Assembly: GCA_963921425.1 (NCBI GenBank)
Contig: OY992840.1
Coordinates: 3,164,501-3,228,500, forward strand
Source: Dryas octopetala
Taxonomy: Eukaryota; Streptophyta; Magnoliopsida; Rosales; Rosaceae
Direction: 5' to 3'
DNA length: 64,000 nt
The notes beneath the pieces were generated by a model that worked only from the letters and a program-made list of their open reading frames with translations, was not told where the DNA came from and ran no database searches. A program made the position numbers and the translations under genes. Positions 25,712 to 36,168 of this stretch are shown here, one piece after another (the first letter of the stretch is position 1; each line of letters opens with the position of its first letter).

Positions 25712-26103
25712 AAAGCTACAAAGTGGTCAGAGCGAAAGGAGGAGGCTATTGCAGAGCTAACCAAGCTTGCTTCAACTAAAAGAATATCCCCTGGTGATTT
25801 TACAGAAATATGTCGGACGTTAAAGAAGGTACTTATTTATTTTTAGTTGAACAAACTATTTTCATCTTCCAACCTCAACATTGTCCTTTGTCAATTGCAT
25901 TTCCAATGTAACAGTACAGCTGATCTACCACATAAATGATTTTTTTTATCCTCTACAATCTCTTTCTCTCAATGCCTATCTTTTTCCCGCAGCTCATAAC
26001 AGATGTGAACATAGCTATTGCAGTTGAAGCCATCTAAGCTATTGGAAATCTTGACAAGGGTTTAAGAACTCATTTTTCTGGGAGTTCACATTTCTATTGC
26101 CAG
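25712..26103 (+). pseudogene. Captured MOR1/GEM1-like (XMAP215 family) exons
   Basis: Two exons with proper splice borders lie at 25712-25828 and 25993-26103. The first encodes KATKWSERKEEAIAELTK and then LASTKRISPGDFTEICRT; the second begins LITDVNIAIAVEAI and continues AIGNLDKGLRTHFSGSS. This is a TOG-domain segment of plant MOR1, a microtubule-associated protein that promotes microtubule growth; it matches remembered Arabidopsis MOR1 text closely. The split falls after LKK. The second exon has one in-frame TAA, and nothing recognisable continues beyond the GT donor before the LTR element at 26,207. It is a gene fragment carried by the CACTA, not a working gene. A second, full MOR1 gene should exist elsewhere. 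Confidence 0.88.
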
Positions 26104-26206
26104 GTTTACTTGTAAGTTTGTTTGCTTACTTTTTACCTTAGGAAAGGAAGGAGCATTTATTGGTATAATTTGTTCTAAGAATTGTATTACAAATTTTAAA
26201 CCCTCT

Positions 26207-29143
26207 TGAAACACCTCAAACCTCGAGCCATGAAAATACTGAACATCAAACTGTTAAATCTGCTTTCTCTTACTTTTGAGCCATACACAACAACATAAGT
26301 AAATATAATTTGTCAAAAACATTTTAAACAAACCAGTAAGTAAAAACAATTAAATAATTTTCTCTGGGTCCCACTGCCTCGTCTTCTCCCCACTACTTCC
26401 TCAGCCTGCTTAACCTGCAAAACAACTACAACCACACTGCACCATATCCATGGTGCACCGAGTCAATCAAACAAATAACTCAGTAAGCTCACTAGAGCTC
26501 GTATAAGTGAAATGATGAAATAATTATCCTCAAATTGCATATTTGATAATGATCCACAATATAATAATAATAATCACTCCACCATTCTGGCCAATCAATT
26601 GCCAAATCGTCAACTATTAACCTTAACCTCAATCATTCACATCCTAATTAATAACTTCAAAACACAATTATATGCCTATACCATATCTCTAACTGATTCA
26701 CGATAATCCAATCCACTCATCATATTCCAAAATCTTTCGACAAATCATCAACATTCTCATCCTCAAGACTCAAGCCTAAACTTAACCAAATCCTAGCAAA
26801 CACTGCAGACAAGCAACCAAACAAACAAACAGACTATCTAGTTTCACTCACATCACTCTTTGAGATCCCCCCAGCTTTAAAACTTCTTTCAAAAATCTCC
26901 TTTCAAAAACCATTTTTAAATCCCCTTAACTGTAGATCAAGCTCTGAACTGAATTTATCCTTGGAAACTGATATCTCGAAACACTTATTCTTAAAATTCA
27001 CATCATTCTCGTACCTGTACTATAGACAATGTCCTGGCCACAATCCCGCGCTCGGGCAGGCTCAAATCCTAGCCATAATCTCGCACATAGAGGTCATTCT
27101 GTAAGAGCAGAACCGTATCCTGGCCACAATCTCGTACGGAGGGGTCTCTCCGCACAAGCAGGCTCGTATCCTGGCCACAATCTCGTACGGAGGGATCTCT
27201 CCGCACAAGCAGGCTCGTATCCTGACCACAATCTCGTACGGAGGGGTCGCTCCGCACAAGCAGGCTCGTATCCTGGCCACAATCTCGTACGGAGGGATCT
27301 CTCCGCACAAGCAGGCTCGTATCCTGGCCACAATCTCGTACAGAGGGGTCGCTCCATACGAGCAGGCTCACATCCTGGCCACAATCCCGTGCATCTTACA
27401 CAGGCAGGCTCGACCGGTCAACACGTGCATTTACACAGCAGTCTTTAAATATTCTTTTCTAAATTCTCCTTATCAAACCCACTCACTGTTTACTCCGAAC
27501 TACACCAAACCTTTCCGAGATTGATTCCTACTCACGACCCTTCACTTGTTTGTCACTCAAATCATACCAATACTTTTTCAATACTCAATTCGATCAAATC
27601 GGTATAATAATCGCCTAATCATCATTTATTTACTTCGACAATAAACATTTCTTTCCTAATTCAGCAATTTTCCTCAGGACAAACTCTAAAATTCCAAATT
27701 TATTTCCTTAACCTCAGATCCTCATCAATTCATTCTCATGATCCAAATCCTACCATTAGCCTTCCTAACATAAAGCAATACAAACACACATAACAGACCA
27801 TTCACAATTCAACTACGTAAAAGACCGAAATACCCTTCACAGTGCCTTTGCTCGGATACCAAATCCGGCAGCATAACGGCATCAGGAATGAGATTCCCGA
27901 GCCCGTGTACCTGTTAAGACCAGACAGCCAACAATATACAACAGATTCTTTAACTAGCTGTTAAACAACCGAAACGAGCGGCCAACCACCACACACGGTG
28001 GCTGCCCGGCCATAACCAACACACAAAAGTAACCCCAGATAGTCACCGAACCTAGAATTAAGCTACTAGGACCCTAAGGAAGTGGAAAAGTACAAGAACC
28101 ATCCAACCCGCCGCCACGAGAGGCGAGGACAACGGTGGCAGCGGCGGCACAATCCTAGGAATACCCGAATTCAACTCCAAATAATCCTAATTGCATAATA
28201 AAACCTTCAATTTGCACAAAAACAATTCAAATTCAAGTCCAATTTCAAGAAATTCGAAATATAACAAACACCCTAAAAATCAAATTTTCAATTTCTCAAA
28301 ATTGGGAAAACACATCTTAGGGAAAAGATAGCCCGTACCTCGAAGATCATTTTTGACAACTGGACCGACGGCCAAATCTCGCCAGAAATGGCCGAAATCG
28401 GCGGCGGAAGCCGGCGGTTGGCTTGGCTTCCCGAGCTCATTGCTCCGCCGTGGGGCATCGTCAGGGCAGGAGGACACCACGGCTGAACTCGCCGTGATGA
28501 GAGGAATGAGACCCAGTGGGTCCGGTGTCGCATCGTGGCCGGAAAACGCAGATCGCGGCGAGGAGGATCGGCTCTGTTTCGCGTCGTTTCTCCATCGGGG
28601 GTGGTCGCCGGAGCAAAGGAGTGGCATGGCTGAGCTCGCTGGGGCCTGGGGAAGAAAACCCAAGTGGTCGCCGCCCTCAAATCTGCCGGAAAAGGTGAGT
28701 CGTCGCCGGAGGCCCAATCGGCCTGAACTGGGTTCGATTTCTGGGGGTTTCTGGGCTAAACGATGTACAGAGGAAGGAGGAGGGAGGAGAGGCGAGCTCG
28801 GAGAGCTTTCGTCCGCCTCCATCCGCCGCCAGACGCGCGCCCAGGCGCCGGTGACAGTGCGGCGGTGCTGAATGGGCGAGAGAGAGAGAGAGTATCGGGG
28901 AGAGAGGAGAGAGAGTGTGAGAGAATCTCCAGAAATTTCTGGATTTTTGGGTATTTAAAACCCACTCCTATAAAATTACAAAATTGCCCTTCCCTTCAAA
29001 TGCTCGTATCTTTCAAACCGTAGCTCCGATTAACGCGTGCCGCGTGTCTACGAACTCGTGGACTCAAGACCTTTCCAACGTGCCCAAAGTCAAAGATGAA
29101 AGTCCATTATTTTTAAAAGTCAACTTTGGGTCGGGTCGTTACA
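26207..29143 (-). repeat. 3' LTR of the nested non-autonomous element
   Basis: Read on the minus strand it runs TGTAACGACCCG to GAGGTGTTTCA. It contains the 51 bp array (27,023-27,402), a GC-rich transcribed part (28.3-28.9 kb), and a TTTTAAATACCC box near 28,950-28,962 on the minus strand with a GA/CT-rich leader. Confidence 0.93.
27023..27402. repeat. 51 bp hairpin minisatellite, left LTR
   Basis: Six to seven tandem units of 51 bp carry AGGCTCGTATCCTGGCCACA followed by CTCGTACGGAGGGGTC and CTCCGCACAAG. Each unit has the inverted repeat CGGAG/CTCCG. Long open frames on both strands here follow from the unit length being a multiple of three. Confidence 0.92.
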
Positions 29144-29696
29144 ACCTTCCCCCCTTACAAAAATTTCGTCCTCGAAATTTAGCATATATCGTAACAGACA
29201 AGTGATGCCCAAACTCGTACCTCCTATCGACCTCGCTGATCCCTCTATTGACCACGTGCCCACGTGATTTGTTTAAGTCTCACCATGCTTCCGCTGCGCC
29301 GCTCTGATTGACCCTCTGATCTCTTATTAATAAACTTACTCAACCTTCCAACTTCTCTAACTTCAAACCTCATACTAAGTCTCAAACTTCCAACTTTCCT
29401 GAACTTGCTGAGGAGCAGAGAGACGATGGCAGACGATGGCAGTGCAGGAGACATTTCTCAAAACTTTCTCAAACATTTTCATGGCTCAAATAAAATACTT
29501 TTCTGAAATCACTTGAAAATCATTTTCTTTCTCAAACTTTCTGTAACATCACCATTCCTCACCCGGGCAGTGTGGGATCACTCACTTCTGCTCACCTGGT
29601 AGCTCGCCACTGCCTCGCGCAGCCGCCCACTCAGGGTCTTGGTCCCTGGGTCTTGCAATCCACACACTTCCGGCCGGGTCTTGCTCTGATACCATT
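29144..29696 (-). other. Short interior of the nested LTR element, with PPT and PBS
   Basis: The 553 bp have no long frame. A polypurine tract lies at 29144-29156 (minus strand AAGGGGGGAAGGT), next to CGAGGACGAAATTT, a sequence often found just before chromovirus 3' LTRs. The PBS (minus strand TGGTATCAGAGC) is at 29683-29694, two bases from the 5' LTR. Confidence 0.9.
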
Positions 29697-32639
29697 TGAA
29701 ACACCTCAAACCTCGAGCCATGAAAATACTGAACATCAAACTGTTAAATCTGCTTTCTCTTACTTTTGAGTCATACACAACAACATAAGTAAATATAATT
29801 TGTCAAAAACATTTTAAACAAACCACTAAGTAAAAACAATTAAATAATTTTCTCTGGGTCCCACTGCCTCGTCTTCTCCCCACTACTTCCTCAGCCTGCT
29901 TAACCTGCAAAACAACTACAACCACACTGCACCATATCCATGGTGCACCGAGTCAATCGAACAAATAACCCGGTAAGCTCACTAGAGCTCGTATAAGTGA
30001 AATGATGAAATAATTATCCTCAAATTGCATATTTGATAATGATCCACAATATAATAATAATAATCACTCCACCATTCTGGCCAATCAATTGCCAAATCGT
30101 CAACTATTAACCTTAACCTCAATCATTCACATCCTAATTAATAACTTCAAAACACAATTATATGCCTATACCATATCTCTAACTGATTCACGATAATCCA
30201 ATCCACTCATCATATTCCAAAATCTTTCGACAAATCATCAACATTCTCATCCTCAAGACTCAAGCCTAAACTTAACCAAATCCTAGCAAACACTGCAGAC
30301 AAGCAACCAAACAAACAAACAGACTATCTAGTTTCACTCACATCACTCTTTGAGATCCCCCCAGCTTTAAAACTTCTTTCAAAAATCTCCTTTCAAAAAC
30401 CATTTTTAAATCCCCTTAACCGTAGATCAAGCTCTGAACTGAATTTATCCTTGGAAACTGATATCTCGAAACACTTATTCTTAAAATTCACATCATTCTC
30501 GTACCTGTACTATAGACAATGTCCTGGCCACAATCCCGCGCTCGGGCAGGCTCAAATCCTAGCCATAATCTCGCACATAGAGGTCATTCTGTAAGAGCAG
30601 AACCGTATCCTGGCCACAATCTCGTACGGAGAAGTCTCTCCGCACAAGCAGGCTCGTATCCTGGCCACAATCTCGTACGGAGGGATCTCTCCGCACAAGC
30701 AGGCTCGTATCCTGGCCACAATCTCGTACGGAGGGGTCGCTCCGCACAAGCAGGCTCATATCCTGGCCACAATCTCGTACGGAGGGATCTCTCCGCACAA
30801 GCAGGCTCGTATCCTGGCCACAATCTCGTACGGAGGGGTCGCTCCATACGAGCAGGCTCACATCCTGGCCACAATCCCGTGCATCTTACACAGGCAGGCT
30901 CGACCGGTCAACACGTGCATTTACACAGCAGTCTTTAAATATTCTTTTCTAAATTCTCCTTATCAAACCCACTCACTGTTTACTCCGAACTACACCAAAC
31001 CTTTTCGAGATTGATTCCTACTCACGACCCTTCACTTGTTTGTCACTCAAATCATACCAATACTTTTTCAATACTCAATTCGATCAAATCGGTATAATAA
31101 TCGCCTAATCATCATTTATTTACTTCGACAATAAACATTTCTTTCCTAATTCAGCAATTTTCCTCAGGACAAACTCTAAAATTCCAAATTTATTTCCTTA
31201 ACCTCAGATCCTCATCAATTCATTCTCATGATCCAAATCCTACCCTTAGCCTTCCTAACATAAAGCAACAAACACACAGAACAGACCATTCACAATTCAA
31301 CTACGTAAAAGACCGAAATACCCTTCACAGTGCCTTTGCTCGGATACCAAATCCGGCAGCATAACGGCATCAGGAATGAGATTCCCGAGCCCGTGTACCT
31401 GTTAAGACCAGACAACCAACAATATACAACAGATTCTTTAACTAGCTGTTAAACAACCGAAACGAGCGGCCAACCACCACACACGGTGGCTGCCCGGCCA
31501 TAACCAACACACAAAAGTAACCCCAGATAGTCACCGAACCTAGAATTAAGCTACTAGGACCCTAAGGAAGTGGAAAAGTACAAGAACCATCCAACCCGCC
31601 GCCACGAGAAGCGAGGACAACGGTGGCAGCGGCGGCACAATCCTAGGAATACCCGAATTCAACTCCAAATAATCCTAATTGCATAATAAAACCTTCAATT
31701 TGCACAAAAACAATTCAAATTCAAGTCCAATTTCAAGAAATTCGAAATATAACAAACACCCTAAAAATCAAATTTTCAATTTCTCAAAATTGGGAAAACA
31801 CATCTTAGGGGAAAGATAGCCCGTACCTCGAAGATCATTTTTGACAACTGGACCGACGGCCAAATCTCGCCAGAAATGGCCGAAATCGGCGGCGGAAGCC
31901 GGCGGTTGGCTTGGCTTCCCGAGCTCATTGCTCCGCCGTGGGGCATCGTCAGGGCAGGAGGACACCACGGCTGAACTCGCCGTGATGAGAGGAATGAGAC
32001 CCAGTGGGTCCGGTGTCGCATCGTGGCCGGAAAACGCAGATCGCGGGCGAGGAGGATCGGCTCTGTTTCGCGTCGTTTCTCCATCGGGGGTGGTCGCCGG
32101 AGCAAAGGAGTGGCATGGCTGAGCTCGCTGGGGCCTGGGGAAGAAAACCCAAGTGGTCGCCGCCCTCAAATCCGCCGGAAAAGGTGAGTCGTCGCCGGAG
32201 GCCCAATCGGCCTGAACTGGGTTCGATTTCTGGGGGGTTTCTGGGCTAAACGATGTACAGAGGAAGGAGGAGGGAGGAGAGGCGAGCTCGGAGAGCTTTC
32301 GTCCGCCTCCATCCGCCGTCGGACGCGCGCCCACGCGCCGGTGACAGTGCGGCGGTGCTGAATGGGCGAGAGAGAGAGAGAGAGAGAGTATCGGGGAGAG
32401 AGGAGAGAGAGTGTGAGAGAATCTCCAGAAATTTCTGGATTTTTGGGTATTTAAAACCCACTCCTACAAAATTACAAAATTGCCCTTCCCTTCAAATGCT
32501 CGTATCTTTCAAACCGTAGCTCCGATTAACGCGTGCCGCGTGTCTACGAACTCGTGGACTCAAGACCTTTCCAACGTGCCCAAAGTCAAAGATGAAAGTC
32601 CATTATTTTTAAAAGTCAACTTTGGGTCGGGTCGTTACA
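29697..32639 (-). repeat. 5' LTR of the nested non-autonomous element
   Basis: It aligns along its whole length with 26207-29143. It carries a longer (GA)n run at about 32,368-32,388 than its partner. The minus-strand promoter box is near 32,446-32,458. Confidence 0.93.
30513..30892. repeat. 51 bp hairpin minisatellite, right LTR
   Basis: The same array and unit number as at 27,023-27,402, with a few single-base differences between the two copies. Confidence 0.92.
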
Positions 32640-32644
32640 CCTCT

Positions 32645-33259
32645 CCAATGTTTCAACTGTAAAATCAAAGCTCCTATAAAAATCTGTACAAATCAAAGTG
32701 ATTAAATAAATTGGTGTGTGGTAATTAAAGCATATGGTAACCTTTTTTTCAACTAATTTCCTAATCATTTTTGAGGTAGATGGTTCTTTACATGTTGAGT
32801 TGAGGTTTTGTTTAAGCCCCGATTTGAAAGAATCCATTGAGAGTATGTATAAAGGTCAACTATGATTTTTCTTCCTGATGCTATTACTTACATGGTTTCT
32901 TTTATATGATATTTTGTAATTTTGATCTATCTGAAGTAATGAATATAGTCCTCTCCCCTGAGGTTGGAGTCTCCACAACCAAGATATTAAGAAACAATAT
33001 GTTGAGAAAGAAATAACTAAATTCTTTTTACTTTATTCTACATTCTCTTAAGGAGGCCCTTAGAAATTATTATAGAAGCCTAGTGCTTTATCTAATGACA
33101 TAAGCAAATTCAAAATTTTTGATGTTTAATGATTTATTTTTTCTTATGTTTGTGTAGCAGACAGTTCTCATTCAAGTGGGTAGTTGTCCTATGAATCAGT
33201 TCATTGTGCTGATATAACTTTATTTCTCACATATTATATTTTCTGTTTACTTAATGCAG
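32645..33259. other. CACTA A right interior, intron-like, no exon seen
   Basis: AT-rich sequence with T-runs and a final splice-acceptor-like TTAATGCAG at 33,251-33,259. I recognise no coding text in it. Confidence 0.4.
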
Positions 33260-33483
33260 GGATTAAATATGCAACAAGGTTTTCAAGAAACTTTCGAAGA
33301 TGTTTGGTGTTGTCAATACTTTAGGGAAAAAGAACTCTCAAAACATACACATTCAGATTTCTCCTTGTGGTAAAAGTGCTACTCGGAGTTGTAGGATGAA
33401 ACCCAATTTAAAAGCAGCTCTAAACCACCCATCTTCTCATTGTATCTCAAATTCTGATACTCAGCTTTTCCACCGAGTCACTG
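33260..33483 (+). pseudogene. Unidentified exon-like block in CACTA A
   Basis: The block is bounded by TTAATGCAG before and GTACAC after, as an exon would be. One frame is open through most of it and includes MFGVVNTLGKKNSQNIHIQ and SHCISNSDTQLFHRVTG. I do not recognise the protein. It lies upstream of and in the same direction as the Argonaute exons and may come from the same or another captured gene. Confidence 0.4.
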
Positions 33484-34032
33484 GTACACTACCTTTCTTA
33501 GCTTCTTTTACTCATTCTGAATTTTTTTTTCTTCTTCTTTTTCTTTATGGAATTACTTGTTTATGGACTATGGTCATCTATATTTTGTGTGTGTGTGTGT
33601 ATGTGTTTTCATAACCAATACATCAATGATGTTGCTTATGTTTTCCTCCCCTGTTAAAAAAATATGCTTGAAAGTGGCATTTAGATTTGGTTATTTATTT
33701 ATTGTTTTCAGCCTTGTATTTTACTAACAAGTTCAGTGCCTAAATGTAACCACTCTTTGATATAAGTCCACTCTTTGATCAACCTACATGGCAACTCGTT
33801 TTCAGCAAGGAAAAAGCAATCGTGTTTTCTTGGTGCCTTACAATTCTGGGTAAGGGTGTTTAGATGATTAACTGATTTTCTTGAACCTTTTTTATGCCTG
33901 CCATTTTTTCATGCATGCTAATTATAGTGATACCCTTTTTGAAAGGTCGCATTGGATGTTGACCATAATTACTGAAGATAAACATTGTACTGTTTGCATA
34001 AGTGTTTACTGAAGATAAACATTGTTTATATG

Positions 34033-34358
34033 TACTCTGAGTCACATTTGGGCAAGAGAATGTCGGCCTATGATGGCAGGAAAAACTTATATACAGTTGG
34101 GTCATTGCCATTTGATTCAAAGGATTTTTTGGTTAAGTTACCTGAAAAAGATGGTCGTGCTGGGCCATCAGGTTCAAAGAGGTATTTTCCCAGTGAGGTG
34201 TCACCGTGTCACTGCTTGTTTGTCTTTTTGTTTTTCTTTACGTATTTTTTTATAGTTCTTTCTGGGTTTTGAACTTCATTGTATTTGATTGCTCTACTCA
34301 TTTAAACCTGCAGGAAGGATAGAGAGTTTAAGGTGGCTGTCAAATTGGCATCTCTTGT
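34033..34358 (+). pseudogene. Captured Argonaute (AGO5/AGO1-type) exons
   Basis: Exon 1, about 34,033-34,181, encodes YSESHLGKRMSAYDGRKNLY and then TVGSLPFDSKDFLVKLPEKD. Exon 2 starts at 34,314 and encodes KDREFKVAVKLAS. The GT donor and CAG acceptor are present and the phase is kept across the junction (AG|G). This is the N-domain/linker region of plant Argonautes, the small-RNA-guided silencing proteins; YDGRKNLYT and LPFDSK are family hallmarks, and DSK plus LAEK/LPEK favours an AGO5-type source over AGO1. The PAZ, MID and PIWI parts are absent, so it cannot act as an Argonaute. Direction matches the MOR1-like exons on the other side of the nested LTR element. Confidence 0.88.
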
Positions 34359-34785
34359 TTCTCCTTGCTTAATCAAATTATAAGATTAAGCACTATACTT
34401 TCTGTTTGCCATCTCTTGTTTCTCCTTGCAGTAAAGAAGGGTTCCATCTGAACCTGCCTTAAAAAACTGGTCAGTACCAAAACCACACTTGGCCATTATC
34501 ATGGTTGTCAAAATTCTGTTTTCTACATGCTATATATTGTTCCTTTCTTATGTAAGCATTCAACTTGTACTAAGTTCTCTTTTGTTTGTCACTAATAATA
34601 CATCAAACTTAACCATTCTACTGCATGTCTAATTTCTCTTAACCTTTGAAAAGTTGTCTAGCATTTATTTCCCATGGTGTTAGTTATGTGAATTTGCAAA
34701 AGCTAGCTGCAAGCATTATTTTAGTATGAGCAAGCTTTAAGCTACCTTACTATTGAGCTAATGCAATTTTCCTTTGTGTTTTCAG

Positions 34786-34872
34786 TGGAGCAAATCAAAG
34801 ATCAAGCGATGCAATTACACCAAAGACCAAATTGATGATGTTCGAGAAGAATGGGGTGACTTTGTTACTTGA
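34786..34872 (+). pseudogene. Unidentified exon-like block with stop, CACTA A
   Basis: After an acceptor-like TGTTTTCAG the frame reads WSKSKIKRCNYTKDQIDDV then REEWGDFVT and ends in TGA. It is highly charged. It may be a last exon of a captured gene, or the CACTA's own fusion frame. I do not recognise it. Confidence 0.35.
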
Positions 34873-35279
34873 ATTATGTGTAGGCTTAGGTATATGTGGT
34901 GATGGCTGGATGTGCCATTTTGTGGATATTATAGAACTTAGATCAATTAATTTAAATGCTGCCATGCCCATATTTTGTAAAGGGGAATAGGGAATTGCAT
35001 GCCTACTGCCTAGTTTTTTGGAAAAATGCATGCCTAGCCTACTACCTAATAGTTTTTGTAAAGGGTAGTTTTAAGTGATGCCTAGCCTAGCTAGCTTAGA
35101 CATATTTGAAGGAAGGGGTAGTTAGAGATGATGAGATCTCCCCCTAATTTTTGTGATATGACAACTTTTGGGTCCTTTGAAAAATATGACATTTGATGAA
35201 TGGAATGGATTGTTGAATGAAATGAATCAGTTTAGCTTATCTATGCAGGTAAAATTGGCCACTAAATAAATATGCTCTA

Positions 35280-36139
35280 GATGGTTCAATGGTGTTAACC
35301 AATTATATCAGTTTTTTGAAAATAAACCCGATATCAAAACAGGTCACATAACCCTAATTTCGAAATATATTAGATCAATTCTAATATAAAAACTGAAATG
35401 CTATAGAGAATAGATATCTATTTTGGGAAAATAAACTGATACCAATCATAGCTTCGTAATCAATTATACAATAAAAACACATATAATAGATGTCTATGAT
35501 ATCATTTTTTATCACCAATACCGATATCTATAAAAATATTTATACCAGTTCCATACTTTTTAAACATATAATTCAAATATACGATATCATTTTTAATCAC
35601 CAATACCGATATCTATACAAATATTTATACCAGTTCCATACTCTTAAAACATTTAATTCACATATACGATATCAGTTATTATAAAAAGAACGATATCTAT
35701 GAGAATATAAATATCATTTTTATATCTTAAACACATATAATTCACATATCAGATATCATTTATGAGAACTAATACCGATGTCTATGATACAGTCTATACC
35801 AGTTCCGTAATTTAGGAACATATAAGTCTGATCTAAGATATCTGTTCTTATATACAATACAGATGTCTATGGAAATAATTATACCAGTTATACGACTAAA
35901 ACCCATATTATTAATATATATGATATCAGTTATAAATATAATACTGATATAATATATTATAAATATATCATTTATTGCATTTTTAACCATCCAGGAAGGG
36001 AAAATATATCGTATTTAAAAAAGGAACTGATTTAAAAACCTCTATAGAGATCAGTTCAAAACTGATATGTAAACCAATGAGAATAGATATCACGCTTTCC
36101 TATATCGAATTTTAGGGGCCTTAGATATCGGTAAATTAC
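35280..36139. repeat. CACTA A subterminal GATATC repeats
   Basis: Many copies of GATATC-centred words (ACCGATATCTAT, CGATATCATTT, GATATCAGTT) occur in both orientations. Two direct units of roughly 90 bp lie at about 35,498-35,670, each with CACCAATACCGATATCTATA and ATTTATACCAGTTCCATACT. A sparser set is at the left end (23,618-23,800). In CACTA elements such repeats are the usual transposase-binding region. Confidence 0.8.
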
Positions 36140-36168
36140 TGATATGTATGAGCTTTTTTGTAGTAGTG
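36140..36168 (-). repeat. CACTA A right terminal inverted repeat
   Basis: It ends CTTTTTTGTAGTAGTG and is the exact reverse complement of the left end. It is followed by GCA. Confidence 0.95.

Larger units (their letters stand above)
26207..32639 (-). mobile_element. Non-autonomous LTR element with outsized LTRs, nested in CACTA A (TSD CCTCT)
   Basis: Two near-identical LTRs (2,937 and 2,943 bp) surround only 553 bp. The duplication CCTCT flanks the whole (26202-26206, 32640-32644). On the minus strand the 5' LTR is the right one: a PBS complementary to initiator tRNA-Met (29683-29694) lies beside it and a polypurine tract beside the left LTR. There is no gag or pol. The LTRs differ at about two dozen sites plus small indels by eye (below 1%), so it is recent. 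The LTR family is that of 1-3744 and 8419-11062. It looks structurally whole but could never have coded for its own movement. Confidence 0.94.
23589..36168. mobile_element. CACTA (EnSpm) transposon A in Athila pol (TSD GCA), gene-capturing, non-autonomous
   Basis: The ends are perfect 29 bp inverted repeats starting CACTACTACAAAAAAGC (23589-23617 and 36140-36168). The 3 bp duplication GCA flanks them (23586-23588, 36169-36171), as CACTA elements make. Subterminal GATATC-containing repeats lie at both ends, densest at 35,280-36,140. Without the LTR element inserted at 26,207 it is about 6.1 kb. I saw no transposase. It holds exon fragments of two recognisable host genes (MOR1-like and Argonaute) and other exon-like blocks. 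It entered after the Athila element, so it is also young. Confidence 0.93.

Noticed and set aside
27029-27448. Open frames of 90-140 residues on both strands (also at 30,519-30,938 and 9,356-9,538)
   Set aside because: They come from the 51 bp tandem unit, whose length is a multiple of three. The amino acid repeats (for example RRGLSAQAGSYPGHNLV) occur in all frames and both strands and lie in LTRs.
28280-28871. GC-rich open frames of 130-190 residues on both strands (also 31,768-32,334 and 10,414-10,935)
   Set aside because: They lie in the transcribed, GC-rich part of the chromovirus-like LTRs. They differ between the two LTR copies by small indels and match no protein I know.
26207-32639. 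Tandem duplication of a host region (two copies of about 2.9 kb)
   Set aside because: TSD, PBS and PPT are all in place, so the copies are LTRs of one element.
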